64,000 nt of DNA from Actinomadura spongiicola (GTDB lineage: Bacteria; Actinomycetota; Actinomycetes; Streptosporangiales; Streptosporangiaceae). Positions 9,476-21,959 of the stretch are shown here, in pieces (within the stretch, counting starts at the first letter, position 1; each line of letters opens with the position of its first letter). The position numbers were made by a program, and so were the translations under genes. The stretch is from the NCBI RefSeq assembly GCF_003432485.1, contig NZ_QVNQ01000002.1:248001-312000 (forward strand), read 5' to 3'. The notes under the pieces were generated by a model. That model saw nothing but the letters and a program-made list of their open reading frames with translations, was not told the origin of the DNA and did no database searches.

Positions 9476-12400
9476 TTGGCAGCCTCGCGCAACGCCTCGA
9501 ATACCGCAACCGGTCCGAACCGCGTCTCCTTCGCGCGCATCAAGGAGCCGCTCGAAGTCCCGGACCTCCTTGCCCTGCAGACCAACTCCTTTGACTGGCT
9601 GCTCGGCAACGAGAGGTGGAAGGCCCGGGTCGAGGCGGCCCAGAAGGCCGGAAGTAAGAGCGTCCCGACCCAGTCGGGTCTCGAGGAGATCTTCGAGGAG
9701 ATCAGCCCCATCGAGGACTTCTCCGGGACCATGTCCCTCTCGTTCCGCGACCACCGGTTCGAGCCGCCCAAGTACTCCGTCGAGGAGTGCAAGGACAAGG
9801 ACATGACCTACTCCGCCCCGCTGTTCGTCACGGCGGAGTTCATCAACAACACCACGGGTGAGATCAAGAGTCAGACCGTGTTCATGGGCGACTTCCCGCT
9901 CATGACTCCCAAGGGCACCTTCATCATCAACGGCACCGAGCGCGTGGTCGTCTCCCAGCTGACCCGGTCGCCCGGCGTGTACTTCGACCGTGCCCTCGAC
10001 AAGGCGTCCGACAAGGACATCTACGGCTGCCGCGTCATCCCGAGCCGGGGCGCCTGGCTCGAGTTCGAGATCGACAAGCGCGACAACGTCGGCGTGCGCA
10101 TCGACCGCAAGCGCAAGCAGCCCGTCACCGTGCTGCTCAAGGCGCTCGGCTGGGACGAGGCGCGCATCCGCGAGCGCTTCGGCTCCTACGAGTCGATCAA
10201 CGTCACGCTGGAGAAGGACCACACCTCCGGCCAGGACGACGCGCTGCTGGACATCTACCGCAAGCTGCGTCCGGGCGAGCCGCCGACCCGCGAGTCGGCG
10301 CAGACCCTGCTGGAGAACCTGTACTTCAACCCCAAGCGGTACGACGTCGCCAAGGTCGGGCGCTACAAGATCAACAAGAAGCTCGGCCTCGACCTCGACA
10401 TGAAGCAGGGCACGCTCACCAAGGACGACATCGTCGCGACGATCGAGTACCTGGTGCGGCTGCACGCAGGTGAGGAGGAGGCGACCCTCGGCGCCGTCCC
10501 CGTCCCGATCGAGGTCGACGACATCGACCACTTCGGCAACCGGCGGCTGCGCACGGTCGGCGAGCTGATCCAGAACCAGGTGCGGCTCGGCCTGGCCCGG
10601 ATGGAGCGCGTCGTCCGCGAGCGGATGACCACCCAGGACGTCGAGGCGATCACTCCGCAGACGCTGATCAACATCCGGCCGGTCGTCGCCTCCATCAAGG
10701 AGTTCTTCGGCACCAGCCAGCTGTCCCAGTTCATGGACCAGACCAACCCCCTGGCCGGGCTGACCCACAAGCGGCGCCTGAACGCGCTCGGCCCCGGTGG
10801 TCTGTCCCGTGAGCGGGCGGGCATGGAGGTCCGTGACGTCCACCCGTCGCACTACGGCCGCATGTGCCCGATCGAGACGCCGGAAGGCCCGAACATCGGT
10901 CTCATCGGCTCGCTCGCCGCGTTCGGCCGGGTCAACCCGTTCGGGTTCGTCGAGACGCCGTACCGCAAGGTCACCGACGGCGTGGTCACCGAGCAGATCG
11001 ACTACCTCACCGCCGACGAGGAGGACCGCTACGTCATCGCGCAGGCCAACTCCCTGCTCAACGACGACGGCACCTTCGTCGACGACCGCATCCTGGTCCG
11101 CCGGAAGGGCGGCGAGGTCGAACTCGTCCCGTCCCGCGAGGTCCAGTACATGGACGTCTCGGCGCGGCAGATGACCTCCGTCGCCACCGCGATGATCCCG
11201 TTCCTGGAGCACGACGACGCCAACCGCGCGCTGATGGGCTCCAACATGCAGCGCCAGTCCGTCCCGCTGCTGCGCAGCGAGGCGCCGCTGGTCGGCACCG
11301 GCATGGAGTACCGCGCCGCGACCGACGCCGGTGACGTCATCACCGCCGAGAAGGCCGGTGTCGTCGAGGAGGTCTCCGCCGACTACGTGACCGTCATGAA
11401 CGACGACGGCACCCGGACGACCTACCGCGTCGCCAAGTTCAAGCGCTCCAACCAGGGCACCTGCTTCAACCAGAAGCCGATCGTGGAAGAGGGCCAGCGG
11501 GTCGAGGTCGGCCAGGTCATCGCGGACGGTCCCTGCACCGACAACGGTGAGATGGCGCTCGGCAAGAACCTTCTCGTGGCGTTCATGCCGTGGGAGGGCC
11601 ACAACTACGAGGACGCCATCATCCTCAGCCAGCGTCTCGTGCAGGACGACGTCCTGTCCTCGATCCACATCGAGGAGCACGAGGTCGACGCCCGCGACAC
11701 CAAGCTCGGCCCCGAGGAGATCACCCGGGACATCCCGAACGTCTCCGAGGAGGTCCTCGCCGACCTCGACGAGCGCGGCATCATCCGCATCGGCGCGGAC
11801 GTCGTCCCCGGCGACATCCTGGTCGGCAAGGTCACCCCCAAGGGCGAGACCGAGCTGACCCCCGAGGAGCGGCTGCTGCGCGCGATCTTCGGTGAGAAGG
11901 CCCGTGAGGTCCGCGACACCTCGCTGAAGGTGCCGCACGGCGAGCAGGGCAAGGTCATCGGCGTCCGGGTGTTCTCCCGCGACGACGGCGACGAGCTCCC
12001 GCCCGGCGTGAACGAGCTGGTCCGGGTGTACGTCGCCCAGAAGCGTAAGATCACCGACGGTGACAAGCTGGCCGGACGGCACGGCAACAAGGGCGTCATC
12101 TCCAAGGTCCTGCCCGTCGAGGACATGCCGTTCCTGGAGGACGGCACGCCGGTCGACATCGTCCTGAACCCGCTCGGCGTCCCCGGACGCATGAACGTGG
12201 GTCAGGTCCTGGAGACCCACCTCGGCTGGGTCGCGTCCCGCGGCTGGAAGGTCGAGGGCGACGACAAGGAATGGAAGAGGGCGCTCAAGGAGATCGGCGC
12301 GTCCGAGGCGCCGCCGTGGACGAACACCGCGACGCCGGTGTTCGACGGCGCCCGCGAGGACGACGTCACCGGTCTGATCGAGAGCACCCTGCCGAACCGC

Positions 12401-12943
12401 GACGGCCAGCGCATGGTCGGCCCGGGCGGCAAGGCGAAGCTGTTCGACGGACGCACCGGCGAGCCCTACCGCGACCCGATCTCCGTCGGCTACATCTACA
12501 TCCTCAAGCTGCTGCACCTGGTCGACGACAAGATCCACGCGCGTTCGACCGGTCCGTACTCCATGATCACCCAGCAGCCGCTCGGCGGTAAGGCCCAGTT
12601 CGGCGGCCAGCGCTTCGGTGAGATGGAGGTGTGGGCGCTGGAGGCGTACGGCGCCGCCTACGCCCTGCAGGAGCTGCTGACCATCAAGTCCGACGACGTC
12701 CTCGGCCGCGTGAAGGTGTACGAGGCCATCGTCAAGGGCGAGAACATTCCCGAGCCCGGCATCCCCGAGTCCTTCAAGGTGCTCATCAAGGAGATGCAGT
12801 CGCTGTGCCTCAACGTCGAGGTGCTCTCCAGCGACGGCATGTCCATCGAGATGCGCGACACCGACGAGGACGTCTTCCGCGCCGCGGAGGAGCTCGGCAT
12901 CGACCTGTCCCGGCGTGAGCCGAGCAGTGTCGAAGAGGTCTGA
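9476..12943 (+). CDS. rpoB: RNA polymerase beta subunit
   Basis: 1155 residues, the usual actinobacterial length. The TTG start is preceded by GGAAGG; the first conserved block is [18 protein letters not shown]. RpoB forms half of the active-site cleft and the rifampicin pocket. The rifampicin region lies at residues 412-438 and reads [20 protein letters not shown] in its core. Relative to the usual actinobacterial sequence, three residues differ: Thr423 (Asn518 in E. coli), Ala427 (Ser522) and Asn436 (Ser531); His431 (His526) is normal. The next conserved block has Met in GMEVRDVHP, where Phe is usual. It lies 20 bp before rpoC, so this is the housekeeping locus and not an extra copy. Confidence 0.98.
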   Translation: MAASRNASNTATGPNRVSFARIKEPLEVPDLLALQTNSFDWLLGNERWKARVEAAQKAGSKSVPTQSGLEEIFEEISPIEDFSGTMSLSFRDHRFEPPKYSVEECKDKDMTYSAPLFVTAEFINNTTGEIKSQTVFMGDFPLMTPKGTFIINGTERVVVSQLTRSPGVYFDRALDKASDKDIYGCRVIPSRGAWLEFEIDKRDNVGVRIDRKRKQPVTVLLKALGWDEARIRERFGSYESINVTLEKDHTSGQDDALLDIYRKLRPGEPPTRESAQTLLENLYFNPKRYDVAKVGRYKINKKLGLDLDMKQGTLTKDDIVATIEYLVRLHAGEEEATLGAVPVPIEVDDIDHFGNRRLRTVGELIQNQVRLGLARMERVVRERMTTQDVEAITPQTLINIRPVVASIKEFFGTSQLSQFMDQTNPLAGLTHKRRLNALGPGGLSRERAGMEVRDVHPSHYGRMCPIETPEGPNIGLIGSLAAFGRVNPFGFVETPYRKVTDGVVTEQIDYLTADEEDRYVIAQANSLLNDDGTFVDDRILVRRKGGEVELVPSREVQYMDVSARQMTSVATAMIPFLEHDDANRALMGSNMQRQSVPLLRSEAPLVGTGMEYRAATDAGDVITAEKAGVVEEVSADYVTVMNDDGTRTTYRVAKFKRSNQGTCFNQKPIVEEGQRVEVGQVIADGPCTDNGEMALGKNLLVAFMPWEGHNYEDAIILSQRLVQDDVLSSIHIEEHEVDARDTKLGPEEITRDIPNVSEEVLADLDERGIIRIGADVVPGDILVGKVTPKGETELTPEERLLRAIFGEKAREVRDTSLKVPHGEQGKVIGVRVFSRDDGDELPPGVNELVRVYVAQKRKITDGDKLAGRHGNKGVISKVLPVEDMPFLEDGTPVDIVLNPLGVPGRMNVGQVLETHLGWVASRGWKVEGDDKEWKRALKEIGASEAPPWTNTATPVFDGAREDDVTGLIESTLPNRDGQRMVGPGGKAKLFDGRTGEPYRDPISVGYIYILKLLHLVDDKIHARSTGPYSMITQQPLGGKAQFGGQRFGEMEVWALEAYGAAYALQELLTIKSDDVLGRVKVYEAIVKGENIPEPGIPESFKVLIKEMQSLCLNVEVLSSDGMSIEMRDTDEDVFRAAEELGIDLSRREPSSVEEV

Positions 12944-12963
12944 TCAACTCAAGGGGAATTCTG

Positions 12964-16836
<3,873 letters not shown>

Positions 16837-16845
16837 GACCGACGC

Positions 16846-16881
16846 GAAGGCCGCTTCCCGGGTTCCCGGGGAGCGGCCTTC
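16846..16881 (+). terminator. Hairpin terminator after rpoC
   Basis: Near-perfect inverted repeat: GAAGGCCGCT pairs with AGCGGCCTTC and continues inward through one G-T pair into CCCGGG/CCCGGG. It begins 9 bp after the rpoC stop. There is no U-tract, which is common for actinomycete terminators. Confidence 0.8.
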
Positions 16882-16916
16882 CGCGTGCCCGGGGGAGCGC
16901 ACCCGCTTGACCTGGC

Positions 16917-16946
16917 CATATGCTCCATTTTTTACCGTTTTGCCGG
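16917..16946 (+). promoter_or_regulatory. Possible promoter of the small secreted protein gene
   Basis: TTGACC (16917-16922) and TTTACC (16941-16946) are 18 bp apart, just behind the rpoC terminator. The -10 box is weak. The surrounding DNA is noticeably AT-rich. Confidence 0.4.
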
Positions 16947-17011
16947 GTTTTGCTGTGCTTCGGCCGGGGAGGTACTCCGTCGTTACGATGTACGCGACGG
17001 GGGAGAACATC

Positions 17012-17254
17012 ATGAAGCGGGTCATGACCGGGGCTTTGATCGTCGGAGTCCTCGGATTCGGCGGGGTGGGCGGCGCGTCCGCCGCCGCGTCATCCCAGGA
17101 ACCGGCCCCGCGCCAGGACTGCCGCACCTACTCCAGCGTCACCGAGTGCGGCCAGCCTCGACTGACCGAGAAGCAGCGCGCGTGCGTGACCACGGCCGTC
17201 CAACAGGGCATGACCGAACGCCGCGCCACGGTAGAGTGCCGCACCTTCGCCTGA
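17012..17254 (+). CDS. Small secreted four-cysteine protein
   Basis: 80 residues from the ATG at 17012, which has GGGGGAGAA upstream. A signal peptide (MKRVMTGALIVGVLGFGG to about residue 28, ending Ala-Ser-Ala-Ala) is followed by a mature part of about 50 residues with four Cys, in the contexts QDCRTY, TECGQ, RACVTT and VECRTF. That pattern allows two disulfides. The mature protein is small, basic and probably extracytoplasmic. I do not recognise a family. The gene stands alone between rpoC and the marR gene. Confidence 0.65.
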   Translation: MKRVMTGALIVGVLGFGGVGGASAAASSQEPAPRQDCRTYSSVTECGQPRLTEKQRACVTTAVQQGMTERRATVECRTFA

Positions 17255-17453
17255 CACCGCGCACCATGGCCGCCTCGCACGGGCCGAAAGGACTCGGCTC
17301 GTCCCTCTTCTGAAGCCGTGTCTCCTCGGGCGGCGGGTGTTCGCGGGTGAGGCGACGCGGCTGGCCTACGTCCCCAGGATGAGAGGAAGCCAGGGCGCTG
17401 TTCGCGCGCCCGTGTGGCAGGGGGCTTGCCGTCGACACCGATCGCCGCAGTGC

Positions 17454-17957
17454 TCAGGGCTCTCTTTCGCGCAATGACCGCAGCAGGGCGTACATCACGT
17501 CGTCGAGCTGTCGTTGCTGGCGGTCGGAGAGCGAGGACAGCAGCCCGGCTTCGTTCGCGGCGTGGTCGGTCATGGCCGCGTCGACGGTGGACATCCCTTG
17601 CTCGGTCAGTGTGACCAGGAAGCTTCGACGGTCGTCAGGGTCCAACCTGCGCTCGATCAGACCGGCGCGGTCGAGGCGGTCGAGGCGGTTGGTCATGCCC
17701 GCTCGGGACAGCATCAGCTGCGCGGAGAGCGCCGAAGGTGTCACCGTGTAGGGCGGCCCGGACCTGCGGATGGCCGCCAGCACGTCGAACTCTCCGTTCC
17801 GGAGTCCATGGCGGGCGAACACCTCGTTGAACGAGCGGTTCATGATCGCGGCGAACCGGGTCACCCGTCCGAGCACCTCGACGGGCCACAGGTCCAGGTC
17901 GGGCCGCTCCCGCCCCCACTGTTCGATCACACTGTCAACCTCGTCCGGAGTACGCAT
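17454..17957 (-). CDS. MarR-family transcriptional regulator
   Basis: 167 residues. The winged-helix core is clear: the recognition region SALSAQLMLSRAGMTNRLDRL, then GLIERRLDPDDRRSFLVTLT, which is the MarR wing with its DxRS motif. The C-terminal helix would form the dimer interface. The N-terminus (about 40 residues before the first conserved helix) is typical of actinobacterial MarR proteins. It is divergent from the RibD-type gene, and an inverted repeat 8 bp upstream of its start overlaps that gene's promoter. It therefore probably represses both itself and its neighbour; the ligand is unknown. Confidence 0.9.
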   Translation of the reverse strand: MRTPDEVDSVIEQWGRERPDLDLWPVEVLGRVTRFAAIMNRSFNEVFARHGLRNGEFDVLAAIRRSGPPYTVTPSALSAQLMLSRAGMTNRLDRLDRAGLIERRLDPDDRRSFLVTLTEQGMSTVDAAMTDHAANEAGLLSSLSDRQQRQLDDVMYALLRSLREREP

Positions 17958-17965
17958 ACCTCCAT

Positions 17966-17985
17966 ACTATTTGACCGCAAGTAGT
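17966..17985. promoter_or_regulatory. Probable MarR operator
   Basis: ACTATTTG-ACCG-CAAGTAGT is an inverted repeat with 7 of 8 arm positions matching. It sits between the divergent marR and ribD-type genes and covers the -35 box of the latter, where a repressor would block transcription. Confidence 0.65.
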
Positions 17986-18000
17986 TTGGCGTCGTACTAT
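17971..18000 (+). promoter_or_regulatory. Promoter of the RibD-type gene
   Basis: TTGACC (17971-17976), an 18-bp spacer and TACTAT (17995-18000): a strong housekeeping-type promoter. It overlaps the inverted repeat at 17966-17985. The transcript would have a leader of about 165 nt. Confidence 0.65.
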
Positions 18001-18171
18001 CGACTCATCGAACTACCGGATGGTCCGCCACTGGTTCATCCTTCAGGGACGCCGCCTCCATCGGGCGACCTGATCCCGCACGTCCATCCGCGACGAGCGT
18101 GGGGGAACGTTCCAGACACTCGTCTCCGCCCCGGCCCTCCGGCCAGGGGATCATCGACCTTGGGAGGTCTG

Positions 18172-18708
18172 ATGCGTAAGATCAGCGCGAGCCTGTTCGT
18201 GTCGCTGGACGGCGTGGCCGAGGCGCCCGACACCTGGCACTTCCCGTACTTCAACGACGAGATGGGCAACGCCGTCGGCGCCGCCATGGCCCACTCCGAC
18301 GCGATGCTGCTCGGCCGCGTCCAGTACGAGCAGTTCGCCGCACACTGGCCCACCAGCGAGGACGACTTCGCCGACTTCATGAACAACCAGAAGAAGTACG
18401 TGGTCACCAACACGCTGACGGAGGCCACCTGGAACAACACCGAAATCATCAGCGGTGACGTGCCCGCGAAGCTGGAGGCTCTCAAGTCCTCCGAAGGCAA
18501 GGACATCGCCGTGACCGGCAGCCTCACCCTCGTGCAGTCCCTGCTCACGACCGGTCTGCTGGACCGGTTGCAGCTCTTCGTCCACCCCATCGTCCTCGGC
18601 AAGGGCGCCCGGTGGTGCGACAATCTCGACAACGTCAAGCTGAAGCTGGTCTCGTCCGAAACCTTCACCACCGGCGTGACGAACCAGATCTACACCCCGG
18701 AAGCCTGA
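18172..18708 (+). CDS. Dihydrofolate reductase-like / RibD C-terminal domain protein
   Basis: 178 residues from an ATG preceded by GGGAGG. The family pattern is clear: KISASLFVSLDGVAEAP at the N-terminus, AMLLGRVQYEQFAAHWP, YVVTNTL and IAVTGSLTLVQSLL, then HPIVLGKGARW. These proteins share the fold of dihydrofolate reductase and of the reductase half of RibD and bind NADPH; most actinobacterial members have no assigned substrate. It is divergent from marR and likely under its control. The promoter lies about 172 bp upstream, so the leader is long. Confidence 0.88.
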   Translation: MRKISASLFVSLDGVAEAPDTWHFPYFNDEMGNAVGAAMAHSDAMLLGRVQYEQFAAHWPTSEDDFADFMNNQKKYVVTNTLTEATWNNTEIISGDVPAKLEALKSSEGKDIAVTGSLTLVQSLLTTGLLDRLQLFVHPIVLGKGARWCDNLDNVKLKLVSSETFTTGVTNQIYTPEA

Positions 18709-18718
18709 CTCCGGGGAA

Positions 18719-18751
18719 ACGCGGCCGCGGGAAAGCGTCCTGCGGTCGCGT
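18719..18751. terminator. Hairpin between convergent genes
   Basis: ACGCGGCCGC pairs with GCGGTCGCGT (one G-T pair), 10 bp after the RibD-type gene. The downstream TPR gene is convergent, so it may act in both directions. Confidence 0.55.
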
Positions 18752-18847
18752 CGCCTCCCTCCTCACAGTGGTTCTCTGACCAGGGACTCAAGCTGGGATC
18801 GGTACGCGGCATCCCAGCGGAGGCCGGTCACCTCGCATGCGGGAACT

Positions 18848-19567
18848 TCAGGATTTGGGGAGGTCGGCGAGCATGTTGCGGGCGTGGGCGGAGATTTCCG
18901 AGTGGTTGAAGTGGATGGCCTGCTCGTATGCCGCTCGCGCTCCCTCGATGTCGCCTTCGAGGGTGAGGAGGACGCCGAGGTTGACCGCCGCCATGGGGGC
19001 CGATTCCCGGTGGCCTGAATTGATGGCGTACTCGTAGGCGGTCCGTGCTTCCGCGTGTTTCCCCTGGCGCCTCAACTGGACCCCGAGGTTGAAGGCCGCC
19101 TGGGGGGCGAGTTCGGCGGATCCGGAGTCGATGACGCGCTGGTAGGCCTCGTGCGCCCCCTCCAGGTCGCCCTGTTCGGTCAGCAGGCTCCCGAGGGCGA
19201 AGGACCCCTCCGGCGCGAAGCCGGGGTGGCCCGAGTCGATGGCGCGTTGGAGTGCGGCGCGGGCGCCGTCCAGGTCTCCCCGCTGGTGGAGGAGCCTCGA
19301 CATGTTGAGCGCGGCCATGGGGGCGGCGTCGGGGTGGTCCGAGTCGGCGGCCTGTCGCAGGGCGGCCAGCGCGCCGTCCGGATCGCCGTTCTCGGCCAGG
19401 AGAATGCCGAGGTTGACGGTGGCCATGGGGGCGGTGTCCGGCTGGCCGAACGCGATGGCGCGTTCGTAGGACTCCCGCGCCCCGTCGACGTCGCCCGCCT
19501 TCTCCAGCCAGATCCCATGACTCAAGGCGTATCCGGCGCCGCGCCGAGTGTCGGAATCCTCGCTCAT
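18848..19567 (-). CDS. Tetratricopeptide/Sel1-like repeat protein
   Basis: 239 residues made of about six 36-residue helical repeats. The unit reads roughly APMAAVNLGVLLTLEGDIEG followed by ARAAYEQAI. Such repeats form a solenoid for protein binding. No enzyme domain, signal peptide or membrane helix is visible, so this is a cytoplasmic scaffold or partner protein of unknown target. The strong similarity between repeats suggests recent internal duplication. It stands alone on the minus strand, convergent with the RibD-type gene. Confidence 0.85.
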   Translation of the reverse strand: MSEDSDTRRGAGYALSHGIWLEKAGDVDGARESYERAIAFGQPDTAPMATVNLGILLAENGDPDGALAALRQAADSDHPDAAPMAALNMSRLLHQRGDLDGARAALQRAIDSGHPGFAPEGSFALGSLLTEQGDLEGAHEAYQRVIDSGSAELAPQAAFNLGVQLRRQGKHAEARTAYEYAINSGHRESAPMAAVNLGVLLTLEGDIEGARAAYEQAIHFNHSEISAHARNMLADLPKS

Positions 19568-19672
19568 GCCCTGCCCCCGTATCCCACGTCGATCATGAAA
19601 ACGATCATTGTTTCATACCGTGGGGAGGTACGCCGGAAAAGGTGTTGAAGGGCGGGATCGGGAGCGTGGCGC

Positions 19673-19927
19673 TCAGTTCCGTGGCAGCCGGAGGGGGGCG
19701 AGGAAGGCGTCCACCTGTTTGATGTCGTAGCCGCGTATCACGATGTCGAACGCCGCGGGCTCCAGCACGGGGTTCTCGGCGCCGACCAGTTCGGCGATGC
19801 CGCGGAGATAGTTCTCGACCTGGAGGCGATCGTAACCCCTCATCTTGATGCGGAAGGGCGGGGGAGAGCCGGACTCGAACGCCCGCAACCGCGCTACTCG
19901 TTCGGGGCCGAGTCTTTGCGAGATCAT
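19673..19927 (-). CDS. Mini-protein with two DivIVA-domain motifs
   Basis: 84 residues carrying two copies of the short DivIVA signature: FRIKMRGYDRLQVENYL (about residues 25-41) and FDIVIRGYDIKQVDAFL (about 60-76). In DivIVA/Wag31 proteins this motif lies near the N-terminus and helps bind curved membrane, followed by a long coiled coil. Here the coiled coil is absent and the motif is doubled. A role at cell poles or septa is only a guess. It is divergent from dinB across 47 bp. Confidence 0.75.
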   Translation of the reverse strand: MISQRLGPERVARLRAFESGSPPPFRIKMRGYDRLQVENYLRGIAELVGAENPVLEPAAFDIVIRGYDIKQVDAFLAPLRLPRN

Positions 19928-19974
19928 GGCGGCAACCTAGCAGCGGGGCCCGCCCTCGGCAGTGTGATGGAAGT

Positions 19975-20994
19975 GTGGCTCCTTGGGTCCTGCATGTCGA
20001 CCTGGACCAGTTCATCGCCGCCGTCGAGGTGCTGCGCCGTCCGGAACTTCGTGGACGGCCCGTCGTCGTCGGCGGGGATGGCGATCCGACGAAGCGCGGT
20101 GTGGTGAGCACGGCCTCGTACGAGGCGCGCGCCCACGGCGTCCATTCCGGGCTGCCGCTGCGCACGGCCGTGCGGCGTTGCCCGGACGCGGTGTTCCTGC
20201 CCGTGGACAGGGACCTGTACGAGGCCGCCTCCGCACAGGTCATGGCGACGCTGCGGAGCCTCGGCGCCGTGGTCGAAGTGCTCGGATGGGACGAGGCGTT
20301 CCTGGCCGTCGACGGCGACCCGGAGGCGATGGCCGACGAGATCCGCGACCGGGTGCGGGCGGCGACGGGCCTCGACTGCACGGTCGGAATCGGGCGGAAC
20401 AAGCTTCAGGCGAAGCTCGCCACCGGCTTCGGTAAGCCCGCCGGGGTCTTCACACTGACGCCGGAGACCTGGTTCGAGGTGCTCGGCGACCGGCCCGTAG
20501 ACGCGCTCTGGGGCATCGGAGCCAAGACCGCCAAGCGGCTCGGCGGGCTGGGACTCGTCACCGTCAGCGACCTGGCCGCCGCCGATCCGGCGGCGCTCGC
20601 CGAGGAGTTCGGCCCCGCGACCGGTCCGTGGCTCGTACGGCTCGCGCAGGGCCGGGACGACTCATCGGTGAGCGACGCGCCGTACGTCCCGCGCTCACGC
20701 GGTCGGGAGACGACGTTCCAGGACGACCTGGGGGACTGGACGGACGTGCGTGCGGCGGTGTCCGGGCTGGCGCGGCGAATCGCCGGTGATGTCGCCGCCG
20801 ACGGCAGACCGATCGTCCGCGTCATCGTCAAGATCCGGTACGCGCCGTTCACCACCCGGACCCATGGGAAGACCCTGGCCGCGCCGACCGTCGACGCGGA
20901 CCTCATCGAGGAGGGCGCCCTCGCCGCGTTGGACGCCTTCACCGGACGGCGACCCGTCCGGCTCGTCGGTGTCCGCGTCGAGTTCGAACGTTGA
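19975..20994 (+). CDS. dinB: Y-family DNA polymerase, DinB2-like
   Basis: 339 residues from a GTG start. Catalytic acids are Asp9 in HVDLDQF and Asp106-Glu107 in GWDEAFL (the usual Ser before Trp/Ile-Asp-Glu is Gly). The helix-hairpin-helix region is ALWGIGAKTAKRLGGLGLVT, and a little-finger domain follows. The residue at the sugar steric gate, normally Phe or Tyr, is Ile14. The protein stops at VRVEFER with no obvious sliding-clamp peptide. Both features match mycobacterial DinB2, which has Leu at the gate and readily inserts ribonucleotides. Its role is translesion or gap-filling synthesis. The next gene is 37 bp downstream. Confidence 0.9.
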   Translation: MAPWVLHVDLDQFIAAVEVLRRPELRGRPVVVGGDGDPTKRGVVSTASYEARAHGVHSGLPLRTAVRRCPDAVFLPVDRDLYEAASAQVMATLRSLGAVVEVLGWDEAFLAVDGDPEAMADEIRDRVRAATGLDCTVGIGRNKLQAKLATGFGKPAGVFTLTPETWFEVLGDRPVDALWGIGAKTAKRLGGLGLVTVSDLAAADPAALAEEFGPATGPWLVRLAQGRDDSSVSDAPYVPRSRGRETTFQDDLGDWTDVRAAVSGLARRIAGDVAADGRPIVRVIVKIRYAPFTTRTHGKTLAAPTVDADLIEEGALAALDAFTGRRPVRLVGVRVEFER

Positions 20995-21031
20995 CGCCCG
21001 AACGTCCGACCCACCTGCCAGCATCCTCGCC

Positions 21032-21850
21032 ATGACCGAGCTTTCGGCTCTGTTCCCGGACGGCGGGAACGAGCGCACTCTCACGACCCGACTTCCACCC
21101 GGCCGCCTGGTGTGGCCCAAGGTCGCACCAGGCGATCCGCCCGCCGAGCGTCCCGTCTACTGGCTGAGCGACACCCCGGCCTCCGCGGAACTGTGGAGTT
21201 CCCTGCTGGAAGAGCACCCCACTTCGGGGCTGTGGCCCCTGCTTCTGGACCCGGTGAACAGCACGTACGCGGACCCAGATCGACCATGGGTCGTGGGAGA
21301 AGTGGACCCGGGGACGGTGACCGACATCGACGAGTACGACCCGGCCGAGTTGATGCGGGCACGGTGGAACGGGTGGGTCGCGGCGGATTCCGAGTACGAC
21401 TACAAGGACCTCGAACCGTTCCGCCGCACCTGTCCCGGACTCGCCGAATCCGGTGAGCTCATGGACGCCCCGGACGCCCTCGCCGACTGGCTCGCCGGAA
21501 TGCGCGAAGACGAGAGGACGCGCATCGGTCTGGTCGCGGCGGCCCGTGGCGCCGACACCCTGACGGTGCTGGGCTGGTGCGGCCCGGTCAACAGCGGGAT
21601 GAAGATCGCTGCCATGTCCGCGATCCTGCGCGGCTGGGAGGACCGTTTCGGAGTCCGAGTCGTCCGGGTCGGGTTCGACACCCTGGACCTGAGCGTGGCC
21701 GCGCCGCCGCTCACCATGGAGCATGCCCTGCGCGTGGCCGCCGAGCACTTCGTCTTCTGCCCCGACAACATCCAGCAGGGATCAGGCACGCTGCGCAGGT
21801 ACGCGGAGGACATCCTCCACGTGAACCAGTGGTCCTTCTGGTGGGACTGA
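21032..21850 (+). CDS. DUF4253 domain-containing protein
   Basis: 272 residues; ATG at 21032 chosen because it is the first after the dinB stop, although the frame is open further upstream. The C-terminal half carries the DUF4253 pattern: DTLTVLGWCGPVNSG, then WEDRFGVRVVRVGFDTLDL and VAAEHFVFCPDNIQQG. The function of this domain is unknown; its members are common in actinomycetes and often stand near immunity or stress genes. It may be cotranscribed with dinB (37 bp apart). Confidence 0.85.
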   Translation: MTELSALFPDGGNERTLTTRLPPGRLVWPKVAPGDPPAERPVYWLSDTPASAELWSSLLEEHPTSGLWPLLLDPVNSTYADPDRPWVVGEVDPGTVTDIDEYDPAELMRARWNGWVAADSEYDYKDLEPFRRTCPGLAESGELMDAPDALADWLAGMREDERTRIGLVAAARGADTLTVLGWCGPVNSGMKIAAMSAILRGWEDRFGVRVVRVGFDTLDLSVAAPPLTMEHALRVAAEHFVFCPDNIQQGSGTLRRYAEDILHVNQWSFWWD

Positions 21851-21959
21851 CCTGACCGCCGACGCTCGCCGTGACCATCACGCCACTCCTGCGGGAACGG
21901 CGTCACGCGCTGCTTGAGTCCCGCGTGGCGCCATGCGATTTGTCGGCAGAACCTTGTGT

